DNA of 15,043 nt, taken from NCBI GenBank assembly GCA_964530195.1, contig CAZGXQ010000059.1, positions 1 to 15,043 of the forward strand, in the 5' to 3' direction. Under the pieces are notes generated by a model. The model did not search any database, was not told where the DNA came from, and saw only the letters and a list, made by a program, of their open reading frames with translations. Positions 1 to 8,825 of this stretch are shown in pieces. The translations under genes and the position numbers were made by a program. The DNA comes from CAZGXQ01 sp964530195. Lineage in GTDB: Bacteria; Patescibacteriota; Minisyncoccia; Minisyncoccales; GBS-2. Each line of letters begins with the position of its first letter. Positions within the stretch are counted from its first letter, which is position 1.

Positions 1-1630
<1,630 letters not shown>

Positions 1631-2323
1631 AAGAGGTCGGACTTGCCCGTAAGCTGGCTCATAACGGAAGAGGAAAAAGGTGGCTGCTACAAGGGACAGC
1701 TAAAAAGCCTTTTTCCAATTCCGTGGGAACCCTAAAAACTTTTGATTTTTAGGGGACCCGTAACGACTTCGAGATTTTTCTCGAGGTGGAAGCGACCTCC
1801 AAAGTGAGGCAACTTCCACAACACGCCAGCTAGCGAAGTGGTAAAATAAAAGAATGAAAAGGTTACATCCATATTATGTTACCGGATTGACTGAAGGAGA
1901 AGGAAGTTTTTATGTAGGAATTTTGCCGAGAAAATTGGGAAACGTCGATTTTGAGGTGAGACCGTCTTTTTCTTTGACTCAGCATAAAAGGAATCGATCA
2001 GTTTTATTCAAGTTAAAGGAATATTTTGGATGCGGGTCGATTCGTTTTTCAAAGAAAGACCAGACTTATAAGTTTGAAGTGAGAAGTCTTAATGATTTGA
2101 AAGAGAAGATTTTGCCCCACTTTGAAAAATTTCCTTTAGAAGGGGAAAAAGAAAAGGACTTCAAAATCTTAAAGGAAATAGTGGGAATGATGGAAAGAAG
2201 AGAACATTTGGAACGAAAAGGTTTGTTGAAAATCGTTGAATTAGTCGAGAAAATGACAGAGAGTGAGAAAAGAAAAAAATTTCTTCAAAGAATTGCCACT
2301 TCGCTAAAGGAATAGTCTATTTG
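1631..2323 (+). mobile_element. Group I self-splicing intron in 23S rRNA after position 1951 (L1951)
   Basis: This 693-nt insertion splits the universal sequence GTCGGGT/AAGTTCCGACC. AAG occurs at both junctions, so sequence alone leaves 3 nt of ambiguity. The group I rule (exon ends in U, intron ends in G) places the ends at 1631 and 2323. Pairings found by eye: P1 exon CGGGT (1626-1630) with GCCCG (1645-1649), including the terminal U-G; P10 ACTT (1641-1644) with AAGT (2324-2327); P3 1653-1658 with 1825-1830; P4 1664-1669 with 1719-1724; P5 1672-1680 with 1708-1716; P6 1725-1727 with 1757-1759, extended by P6a 1730-1738 with 1746-1754; P7 GACT (1765-1768) with AGTC (2314-2317); P7.1/P7.2-type stems 1770-1774 with 1779-1783 and 1786-1792 with 1813-1819; P8 1831-1841 with 2296-2306. 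Extra stems between P7 and P3 suggest subgroup IA. The endonuclease gene lies in L8. I see no clear P9. Confidence 0.92.
1854..2315 (+). CDS. LAGLIDADG homing endonuclease, single motif, I-CreI-like
   Basis: This 153-residue protein is encoded in the P8 loop of the L1951 intron and should cut intronless 23S genes at the insertion site so that the intron is copied in. One LAGLIDADG-type motif lies near the N-terminus (VTGLTEGEGSF, residues 9-19). E16 sits where I-CreI has its metal-binding D20. Length and layout match the single-motif family that works as a homodimer: motif helix, a beta-rich DNA-binding part (about residues 20-80, including SFSLTQHKRN) and a helical, charged C-terminus. Glu replacing Asp in the motif occurs in active members of the family, so activity is plausible. 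The start has no clear ribosome-binding site. The last codons run through the 3' strand of P8 (2296-2306), and the TAG stop overlaps the 3' strand of P7. Translation and ribozyme folding therefore compete for the same RNA. Confidence 0.9.
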   Translation: MKRLHPYYVTGLTEGEGSFYVGILPRKLGNVDFEVRPSFSLTQHKRNRSVLFKLKEYFGCGSIRFSKKDQTYKFEVRSLNDLKEKILPHFEKFPLEGEKEKDFKILKEIVGMMERREHLERKGLLKIVELVEKMTESEKRKKFLQRIATSLKE

Positions 2324-2887
2324 AAGTTCCGACCCGCATGAAAGGCTTAACCACTGGGGAACTGTCTCAGCGAGGCGCCCGGTGAAAATACATGGAGGGT
2401 GAAGATGCCCTCGACTCGCGGCTAGACGAAAAGACCCCAGGAGCTTTACTGCAGGGTGGCATTGAATTTTGGTTCCCGGTGCATAGCGTAGTGGGGAGGC
2501 TATGAAGCTAGCTCTCCGGGGCTAGTGGAGCCGCCAATGGAACACCCACCATCGGAGGCCGAAATTCTAATCTATCCCAAATCTAGGGTAAAAACCGGGT
2601 TTGGGTAGAAACAGTGCCACCTGGGCAGTTTAGATGGGGCATCTGCCCCCTAAAAGGTAACGGGGGCGTGCACAAGGTCGGCTTAGGGCGGATGGAAATC
2701 GCCCCGAAAGTGCAAGGGCATAAGCCGGCCTGACTGCGAGAGGGACACCTCGAGCAGAGGGGAAACCCGGCCCTAGTGAACCGACCTCCCTTCGTAGAAA
2801 GGAGGGAGATCACCGGCCAAAAGTTACCCTGGGGATAACAGGCTAGTAGGGCCCGAAAGTCCACATTGACGGCCCTGTTCGGCACCT
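2324..2887 (+). rRNA. rrl: 23S rRNA, exon 2 (E. coli about 1952-2500)
   Basis: The exon resumes with AAGTTCCGACC at 2324 and runs through domain IV-V to CACCT at 2887, equivalent to U2500. Recognisable parts are the helix around CTAGACGAAAAGACCCC (2424-2440), the L1-stalk region (about 2455-2580), the P-loop region with GGGG and the TAACGGGGGCG segment (about 2630-2670), GCATAAGCCGGCCTGACTGCGAG near 2717, and the peptidyl transferase centre GGGGATAACAGGC near 2831, which contains the equivalent of A2451. The catalytic ring bases visible here look normal. The exon is 564 nt long and lies between the two group I introns, so both must be removed to rebuild the peptidyl transferase centre. Confidence 0.97.
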
Positions 2888-3693
2888 CAAGTTCGGGGTG
2901 CTCCAGAGAGTAATCTCTGGAAAAAATCGCCACCCAAAACGGCGAAACTTCATTAAGAGAGAAAATTTTGATATACTCTCTTAATGAACAACGCCGTGGG
3001 AAATTTAACCTGGCAACAACGATCAGTAATTGTAGGATCAGTGTTAGGAGATGGACATTTAAGGAAGATTGAGGGAAGGAGGTTTGCTTTCTTGGAAGTT
3101 CAACATTCGATTAAAGCTAAAGAATATTGTGAATGGAAATATTTGATTTTGAAGAATATTTGTAAAACTCCGCCAAAGATAAGAAAGATAGATGAGAAAA
3201 GGGAAGTGATAAGATTTCAAACGAGAGAACATCCAGAAATTGACGAAATTTATCAACAATTCTACAAAGAAGGGAAAAAGGTGGTTCCGAAAGGTTTTGC
3301 TTTAGATGCACTTTCTTTAGCTGTCTGGTTTATGGATGATGGAAGCAAAAGTAAAGGAAGTATTTATTTGAATTCTCAACAATTCGACTGGAAAAGTCAA
3401 AGAAGATTACTGCACGCTCTGAGATTAATGGGGATCAAAGCAAGAATGAATAAAGACAAAAAGTATTATCGAATTAGAATTTTAAAAGAGTCAACAAAAA
3501 AATTTTTAGAAATTATTAAATCTTATTTGCATCCTTCAATGTCTTACAAGTTGCCAGGTTAGATCCCGTAGAGACTTCTCAGAGAATTTCTCTGAGAGGC
3601 CTGCCAAAAGGCTGGCAGGCAAAAGAGGTGGCCTCCCGCACTAAAATTTTTGGTGCGGGATGAAGGCATAGTCCTTACCCAGAAATGGGGAAG
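2888..3693 (+). mobile_element. Group I self-splicing intron in 23S rRNA after position 2500 (L2500)
   Basis: This 806-nt insertion splits GGCACCT/CGATGTCGG in the peptidyl transferase ring. Pairings found by eye: P1 exon GCACCT (2882-2887) with GGGTGC (2896-2901), six pairs with the U-G at the splice site; P10 TCG (2893-2895) with CGA (3694-3696); P2 2903-2909 with 2914-2920, closed by a GTAA loop; P3 2929-2934 with 3627-3632; P4 2939-2944 with 2992-2997; P5 2951-2961 with 2976-2986; P6 2998-3000 with 3565-3567 plus an 11-bp extension 3007-3017 with 3550-3560; P7 GACT (3573-3576) with AGTC (3670-3673); P7.1 3577-3584 with 3590-3597; P7.2 3599-3605 with 3614-3620; P8 3634-3641 with 3653-3660; probable small P9 CCC (3678-3680) with GGG near 3687-3690. 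The intron ends in G at 3693. P7.1/P7.2 suggest subgroup IA. The endonuclease gene fills the P6 loop. Confidence 0.94.
2984..3562 (+). CDS. LAGLIDADG homing endonuclease, two-motif I-SceI-like type
   Basis: This 192-residue protein is encoded inside the L2500 intron. Two LAGLIDADG-type motifs mark a monomeric double-motif enzyme: VIVGSVLGDGHL (about residues 15-26) and LAVWFMDDGS (about 112-121). The WFMDDG signature is typical of the LAGLIDADG_2 family (I-SceI relatives), which differs from the single-motif protein of the upstream intron. D23 and D118 or D119 are the likely metal ligands. The frame is intact, so the gene may be active. The ATG lies in the 3' strand of P5. The first codons encode P5, P4 and P6 strands, and the last codons encode the 3' strand of the P6 extension. 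The N-terminal residues before the first motif may thus be constrained by RNA structure. A later start is not excluded, but no other Met comes before motif 1. Confidence 0.9.
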   Translation: MNNAVGNLTWQQRSVIVGSVLGDGHLRKIEGRRFAFLEVQHSIKAKEYCEWKYLILKNICKTPPKIRKIDEKREVIRFQTREHPEIDEIYQQFYKEGKKVVPKGFALDALSLAVWFMDDGSKSKGSIYLNSQQFDWKSQRRLLHALRLMGIKARMNKDKKYYRIRILKESTKKFLEIIKSYLHPSMSYKLPG

Positions 3694-4082
<389 letters not shown>

Positions 4083-4102
4083 CAGACAAGAGTTTGTAAA
4101 AG

Positions 4103-4257
4103 AGCCAATTGTCCGTTTTGGTGGCGGCTATACTGGGGGTGACCCACCTGTTCCCATTCCGAACACAGAAGTGAAATCCCCCAAGGCCGATGATAGCGAG
4201 TTTTCTCGCAAAAGTAGGTAGCCGCCACCAAAGCGTTTTTGACAATTGGCTTTTTTT
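4103..4257 (+). terminator. 5S-enclosing stem and rRNA operon terminator
   Basis: AGCCAATTGTC (4103-4113) is perfectly complementary to GACAATTGGCT (4241-4251), and the 3' arm runs directly into seven T residues (4251-4257). The 11-bp stem closes around the whole 5S rRNA and would stack on helix I. The paired arms look like an RNase III-type processing stem that releases pre-5S. The T run after the 3' arm looks like a factor-independent terminator ending the rRNA operon. A terminator with a loop this large would depend on the 5S folding first, so termination efficiency is uncertain. No separate compact hairpin with a T run occurs before mreC. Confidence 0.55.
4117..4232 (+). rRNA. rrf: 5S rRNA
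   Basis: This is an about 116-nt 5S rRNA. Helix I is a perfect pairing of 4117-4129 with 4220-4232 (TTTGGTGGCGGCT with AGCCGCCACCAAA). Between the arms are the conserved loop-C segment CCCATTCCGAACACAGAAGTGAAA (split around 4155-4176) and the helix II-III part GGTGACCCACCTG. The end of helix I continues for a few more possible pairs into flanking sequence, so mature ends may differ by one to three bases. It follows 23S after only about 34 nt of spacer with no tRNA in between, as expected for the end of a bacterial rRNA operon. Confidence 0.95.
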
Positions 4258-4267
4258 AATTTAAATA
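4239..4267 (+). promoter_or_regulatory. Possible promoter for the mreC gene cluster
   Basis: A perfect TTGACA (4239-4244) is followed, 17 nt later, by TAAATA (4262-4267), a weak match to the -10 consensus (three of six). The -35 box lies across the start of the 3' arm of the 5S-enclosing stem. If real, transcription would begin about 10-15 nt before the mreC ATG. The alternative is readthrough from the rRNA operon. A+T-rich sequence yields many chance matches, so only the -35 box and its position lend weight. Confidence 0.3.
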
Positions 4268-4286
4268 AAACTTGAAGACAACTTCA

Positions 4287-5075
4287 ATGATAAAGGTAAA
4301 AAAAATAACTAAAATTTTTCTTTCTATTCTGTTTTTTTTGATCCTTTTCTTTTCTTTGAATTTCCAAAATTCTCTCAAAAACTTAATGTATTTGGCTTCT
4401 TTTCCTTTTCAGGAAAAACTTTGGTTTCTGGGTCAAAAAATCTCAAATTTTTTTGAAGGATTAATTTTTTCAGCTAAACTAAAGGAAGAAAATTTAAAAT
4501 TGAAAAAAGAGAATGAAAAATTAATTTTTGAAAATCTTTCTTTAAAAAATCAAGCCAAAGAAAACGAAATATTGAGAAAAGCTTTAAACGTAGGCTTGGA
4601 AAAAGAATTTAATTTGGAATTTGCAAAAATTGTTGGAAAAGATATTTCTCAAGAGATTATTTTAATTGACAAGGGAGCAAAAGATGGAATTTCAGAAGAT
4701 TTACCGGTAATTTCAGAAAATAAATCAGTTTTGGGGAAAATTATTAAAGTATATAGAAATTTCTCAAAGGTTCAACTAATTACTCATCCAGAAAGCATCT
4801 TTGATGTAAAAATTGAAAACAAAGGAATTTTGGCAAAGGCAAAAGGGAAAGGAAACCAAAAAATATCAATTGAATACCTTCCTTTAAAAGAAAAAATTGA
4901 GCCTGGAGATATAGTTGTGACTTCAGGGCAAAGTGGAATTTTTCCTGAAGGACTTTTAGTAGGAAAGATTGAAAATGTTAAAAAATCTGATCTTGAGGGT
5001 TTCCAAGAGGCAGAAGTTATTAATTTTTTAAATATTACAGATTTAGAGTATCTTTTTATCATTAAAAAATGGTGA
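4287..5075 (+). CDS. mreC: Rod shape-determining protein MreC
   Basis: MreC is a membrane-anchored scaffold of the elongation machinery that links MreB/MreD to the PBP2-RodA wall synthase. From the ATG at 4287 the protein has 262 residues: a short basic start (MIKVKK), one membrane segment (about residues 8-24), a linker, a charged coiled coil rich in Lys and Glu (about 63-100) and the two-barrel MreC domain to the C-terminus. Typical family segments are EIILIDKGAKDGI (about 123-135) and VVTSGQSGIFPEGLLVG (210-226). A TTG at 4272 would add five residues; the ATG is preferred because it gives the usual basic start before the membrane helix, though neither start has a good ribosome-binding site. 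The gene opens the protein-coding cluster just after the rRNA terminator and overlaps mreD by 7 nt. Confidence 0.9.
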   Translation: MIKVKKITKIFLSILFFLILFFSLNFQNSLKNLMYLASFPFQEKLWFLGQKISNFFEGLIFSAKLKEENLKLKKENEKLIFENLSLKNQAKENEILRKALNVGLEKEFNLEFAKIVGKDISQEIILIDKGAKDGISEDLPVISENKSVLGKIIKVYRNFSKVQLITHPESIFDVKIENKGILAKAKGKGNQKISIEYLPLKEKIEPGDIVVTSGQSGIFPEGLLVGKIENVKKSDLEGFQEAEVINFLNITDLEYLFIIKKW

Positions 5076-5383
5076 AAAAAATTTTTCTTTTTGGACTGTT
5101 GTTTTATTTTTTAACAATTCTTCAAACTAGCCTTTTTCCCCATTTCATTTTCGGTCTTTCTCAAAAAATTCTAAACTATTTTTTTAATTTAAACTGGGGC
5201 TTAATTTTTTTATTTTCTTTCTTTGAGAAAAAGACCGAAAAGCTTAGTTTTTTCTTTGGTTTCTTAAATGGTTTTTTTGCTGATATTTTTTCTGAAAAAT
5301 TTTTCGGATTTTATATTTTGCTTTTTGTGTTAACTTGTTTTTTTGTTAAAAATTTTTTGAAGAAATATGTTCAATTTCTTTGA
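5069..5383 (+). CDS. mreD: Short MreD-like membrane protein
   Basis: This is a very hydrophobic 104-residue protein with about three to four membrane segments (roughly residues 4-24, 38-52, 60-75 and 78-98). The segment GFLNGFFADIFSEKFFGFYIL (around residues 64-84) resembles the MreD core, in which a Gly/Asp-containing helix is followed by a short loop. MreD bridges MreC with the elongation synthase. Usual MreD proteins have about 160 residues, so this is short, which fits reduced proteins in small-genome bacteria or a partial loss. The assignment rests on that motif and on its place between mreC and mrdA, overlapping them by 7 and 17 nt. I saw no frameshift sign. Confidence 0.75.
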   Translation: MVKKIFLFGLLFYFLTILQTSLFPHFIFGLSQKILNYFFNLNWGLIFLFSFFEKKTEKLSFFFGFLNGFFADIFSEKFFGFYILLFVLTCFFVKNFLKKYVQFL

Positions 5384-7325
5384 CAAACAAAAAGATAAAT
5401 TTCAATTTGAAATTGAGCCTCACGAAGTTTTATTAGATAGTTTGGCAAAAAAAAGAGAAGAGGAGTTGGGCATTTCAGAAAAGAGATTTGAAGTTCCAAT
5501 TTCACGTTCCCTTAACTTTATTTTTTTTCTTTCGCTTTTGACTCTTTTTGTTTTGTTTTTTAGAAGCTTTCAACTTCAAATTTTAGAGAGTGAAGATTTT
5601 AAAAAACAAGCTCAATCAAATCGATATATTTTTCACAAAACTAGTGCCCAAAGAGGAGTAATTTATGATCGAAATTTAAATCAATTAGTCTTTAATCGTG
5701 AAGTTTTTAGTTTAGTTTGTAAAAAAGAATTTCTTCCAGTTAATCTTAAAGAAAGAGAAAAAATTTTAGAAAAAATCAGCCAAATTTTGAAGATTGAAAA
5801 AAGAGAAATTAAAGAAAAAATTGAAAAAGAAGAATCGCCAGTTGTGATTTTAAATTCTTTGGACTTACCAACTTTAATCCTTTTGGAGACTAAAATTGAA
5901 GAATTTCCAGGATTTGAAATACTCCAAACCTCAATTAGGGAATATCCAGAGGGCGAAACTTTTGCTCATATTCTTGGTTATTTAGGAAAAGTTTCGGCTA
6001 AAGAACTTCAAGAAGAGCCCGATTTTTATTCAAATTTAGACTATACAGGCAAAGATGGAGTTGAGGGGTTTTATGAGAAAATTTTAAGGAAAATACCTGG
6101 TAAAATGAAAATAGAAAGGGACGCTTTACAAAGAATAATTTCAAAAGAAATTGTTTCATTTCCCCAAAATGGAAAAAGTGTTGTCCTTTCAATAGATGCT
6201 TCACTTCAACGAAAAATAAAAGAATTGCTTCAGAGAAGGCTTGAAGAAGTGAAAGGAAAAGGAGCAGCAGCTGTCGCTTTAGATCCTAAAACTGGAGAAA
6301 TTTTAGCTCTCGTTTCTTTGCCGACTTTTGACAATAATATTTTCTTCTCAAATGATTCAGAAAAAATTTCAAAATTATTTCAAGACAAAAACCAACCTCT
6401 TTTTAATCGGGCTATCTCAGGGCAATATTTAATAGGTTCTATAATAAAACCAATCGTTGCAATCGCTGCAATAGAAGAAAAGATAATTGACCCTTTAAAA
6501 AAAATAAATTGTCAAGGAGAAATTGTTATTCCCAATCCTTGGAACCCCTCTTTGCCCACTATTAAAAAAGATTGGAAGACTCATGGTTTTACTGATTTAA
6601 AAAAAGCAATTGCTGAATCTTGCAATGTTTACTTTTATACAATTGGTGCAGGCTTAGGAGATCAAAAGGGATTAGGGGTTGAAAAAATAAAAAAATATTT
6701 AAAGCTTTTTGGTTTTGGAGAAAAAACTAATATTGATCTTTTTGGAGAAAAAGAGGGATTAGTTCCAGACCCAGAATGGAAAATGAGAGAACTAAAAGAG
6801 CCTTGGAGAGATGGGGATACTTTAAATCTTTCTATTGGTCAAGGTTTTGTTTTAGCCACTCCTCTTCAGGTAGCTAATGCTTTTTCAGCAATTGCAAATG
6901 GAGGAAAATTATTTGAACCAAAAATAATAAAAAAAATTGTTGACTCTTCAAAAAGTCCCCCAGAAACTTTAAAAGAGTTTCCACCAAAAATAATTAGAGA
7001 GAATTTTGTTGATAAGAAAACTTTAGAAATTGTCAAAGAAGGAATGCGACAAACTGTAACTGGAATAAATTCCCCCCACGCTACAGCTTTACTTTTAAAT
7101 TCCTTGCCAGTTTCTTGTGCAGCAAAAACTGGAACTGCTGAAGTATGGCAAGGAGGAGAGAAAATTTACAATAGTTGGATTACGGTTTTTGCACCTTATG
7201 AAGATCCAAGAATTGTTTTAACCATTATGATTGAAGGTGTGAAGGCGAGAGAAGTAGAAAATCAATTAATTGTTGTACCAGTAGCGAAAGAAATTTTAGA
7301 ATGGTATTTTAGTCAAGGTCTTTAA
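5367..7325 (+). CDS. mrdA: Penicillin-binding protein 2, peptidoglycan transpeptidase
   Basis: PBP2 makes the peptide cross-links of lateral wall during rod elongation, outside the membrane, together with RodA. The 652-residue protein has a cytoplasmic tail of about 48 residues, one membrane anchor (about 50-66), a pedestal domain beginning near RGVIYDRN (about residue 95) and a C-terminal transpeptidase domain. All three active-site motifs are present: SIIK (S358 nucleophile, K361), SCN (S418-N420) and KTGT (K587-T590). The usual GSTFKP context reads GSIIKP here. Length and order fit PBP2 better than the division protein FtsI because of the mreC-mreD neighbours. The gene begins inside mreD, overlapping by 17 nt. 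rodA and mreB are not in the window. Confidence 0.93.
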   Translation: MFNFFDKQKDKFQFEIEPHEVLLDSLAKKREEELGISEKRFEVPISRSLNFIFFLSLLTLFVLFFRSFQLQILESEDFKKQAQSNRYIFHKTSAQRGVIYDRNLNQLVFNREVFSLVCKKEFLPVNLKEREKILEKISQILKIEKREIKEKIEKEESPVVILNSLDLPTLILLETKIEEFPGFEILQTSIREYPEGETFAHILGYLGKVSAKELQEEPDFYSNLDYTGKDGVEGFYEKILRKIPGKMKIERDALQRIISKEIVSFPQNGKSVVLSIDASLQRKIKELLQRRLEEVKGKGAAAVALDPKTGEILALVSLPTFDNNIFFSNDSEKISKLFQDKNQPLFNRAISGQYLIGSIIKPIVAIAAIEEKIIDPLKKINCQGEIVIPNPWNPSLPTIKKDWKTHGFTDLKKAIAESCNVYFYTIGAGLGDQKGLGVEKIKKYLKLFGFGEKTNIDLFGEKEGLVPDPEWKMRELKEPWRDGDTLNLSIGQGFVLATPLQVANAFSAIANGGKLFEPKIIKKIVDSSKSPPETLKEFPPKIIRENFVDKKTLEIVKEGMRQTVTGINSPHATALLLNSLPVSCAAKTGTAEVWQGGEKIYNSWITVFAPYEDPRIVLTIMIEGVKAREVENQLIVVPVAKEILEWYFSQGL

Positions 7326-7355
7326 TTTTTCAAGAAAATGTTTTAAAATTAAAAA

Positions 7356-8822
7356 ATGAAAACACTTGAAGAAATAAAAGCTAAAAGACTAGAGAAGTTA
7401 AAAAGAATTCAAAGTAAAGGATTTTCTCCTTATCCTATAAAATCAAAAAGAACTCACTCAATTGGAGAGGCTTTAGAGAATTTTTCAAAATTGGCAAGGA
7501 AAAAAGAAGAAATTTATCTTGTGGGTAGGATAAGAGCATTGAGAGTTCATGGAAAACTTACTTTTTTCAATATTGAAGACCAAAGCGGAAAAATCCAAGC
7601 AGCATTAAGACAAGATCAAGTTGGGGAAAAGGCATATCAATTTTTTCTAGAAAACTTTGATATCGGTGACTTTTTAGAAGTTAAAGGTTATTTGTTCAAA
7701 ACCAAAACTGGCGAAAAAACGATTGAAGTTTTAAATTTTAAAATTTTAGCAAAATCTTTATTGCCTCTTCCAGAAAAATGGCACGGCTTACAAGATGTTG
7801 AAGAACGATTTAGGAAAAGATATCTTGATTTAATTTTCAATCCAAAAGTAAAAGAAAAATTCATTTTACGCTCTAAAATAATTTCAGAAATCAGAAAATT
7901 TTTGGAAAAAGAAGGATTTTTAGAGGTGGAGACTCCAATTTTACAATTACTTTATGGAGGAGCGAGAGCAAAACCATTTAAAACCCATCATAATGCTTTA
8001 GATATTGATCTTTATTTAAGGATTTCTCCAGAACTTTATTTAAAAAGACTTTTGATTGGGGGTTTTGAAAAGGTTTTTGAAATTGGAAAATGTTTTAGAA
8101 ACGAAGGAATTGACAGATTTCACAATCCAGATTTTACAATGCTCGAATTTTATTGGGCATTTTCTGATTATAAAGAACTAATGAAATTTACAGAAAAAAT
8201 GCTTTCTGGCTTAGTAAAAAAGATCTTTAAACGTACAAAAATTTCTTATCAAGGAAAAGAAATTGATTTTAGACCTCCCTGGTCAAGAGTTGAGTTTGAT
8301 GTTTTGTTAAGACGAGAAATTGGTGTTGATTATGAAAGTGTGAATCAAAAATTTTTGTTTGAAATGGCAAAAAAACTTGGTTTGAATGTAACTGAAGATC
8401 TTCCAAAATTTGAAATTGCAGACGAGATTTTCAAAAAAATAATCAGACCAAAAATCTGGAATCCAACTTTTGTGATTCATTTTCCTGTTGGATTTCAAGC
8501 CCTAGCAAAACCATTAGAAAAAAATCCAAAAAAATTGGCTAATTTTCAACTTATTGTAGCTCAAATAGAATTGGTCAATGCTTTTTCCGAACTTAACGAT
8601 CCAATAGAACAAAGAAAGCGCTTTTTAGAGCAAGAAAAACTTTTCAAGACTGGATTAGAGGAGGTTCATAGATTAGATGAAGATTTTTTGGAAGCCCTAG
8701 AATATGGAATGCCACCAGCTGCTGGTTTTGGAATGGGAATTGATAGATTAGTTGCTCTTTTGACTGATTCTTATTCTCTTCGCGAAGTGATTCTCTTTCC
8801 TTTGATGCGAAAAACCGAGTGA
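7356..8822 (+). CDS. lysS: Lysyl-tRNA synthetase, class II
   Basis: This cytoplasmic enzyme charges tRNA-Lys with lysine. The 488-residue protein has an N-terminal helix (about 1-50), an OB-fold anticodon-binding domain (about 53-134, starting IYLVGRI) and a class II catalytic core. Motif 1 is FLEVETPIL (188-196), motif 2 is FRNEG with HNPDFTMLEFYWAF (247-269), and motif 3 is GFGMGIDRL (457-465) with R464. ELNDPIEQRKRF (about 412-423) is the conserved LysRS segment before motif 3. The family's SPLAK reads QALAK (about 381-385), a departure near the active site. The gap after mrdA is 30 nt and the next gene starts 3 nt downstream. No Shine-Dalgarno is visible before the ATG. Confidence 0.96.
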   Translation: MKTLEEIKAKRLEKLKRIQSKGFSPYPIKSKRTHSIGEALENFSKLARKKEEIYLVGRIRALRVHGKLTFFNIEDQSGKIQAALRQDQVGEKAYQFFLENFDIGDFLEVKGYLFKTKTGEKTIEVLNFKILAKSLLPLPEKWHGLQDVEERFRKRYLDLIFNPKVKEKFILRSKIISEIRKFLEKEGFLEVETPILQLLYGGARAKPFKTHHNALDIDLYLRISPELYLKRLLIGGFEKVFEIGKCFRNEGIDRFHNPDFTMLEFYWAFSDYKELMKFTEKMLSGLVKKIFKRTKISYQGKEIDFRPPWSRVEFDVLLRREIGVDYESVNQKFLFEMAKKLGLNVTEDLPKFEIADEIFKKIIRPKIWNPTFVIHFPVGFQALAKPLEKNPKKLANFQLIVAQIELVNAFSELNDPIEQRKRFLEQEKLFKTGLEEVHRLDEDFLEALEYGMPPAAGFGMGIDRLVALLTDSYSLREVILFPLMRKTE

Positions 8823-8825
8823 AAT

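Noticed and set aside
2583..2933. Minus-strand open frame of 116 residues across exon 2
   Set aside because: It covers the peptidyl transferase region of 23S rRNA, so its sequence is explained by rRNA conservation; the protein shows no motif.
1631..3693. Archaeal-type bulge-helix-bulge introns
   Set aside because: LAGLIDADG genes also occur in those introns, but here P1, P10, P3-P8 and P7 pairings of group I ribozymes are present, exons end in U and introns end in G.
4083..4116. tRNA gene in the 23S-5S spacer
   Set aside because: The spacer is only about 34 nt and has no cloverleaf elements.
7326..7355. TAAAAT at 7344-7349 as a -10 box giving a leaderless lysS message
   Set aside because: Spacing to the ATG fits, but there is no -35 box, and such matches are expected by chance in sequence this A+T-rich.
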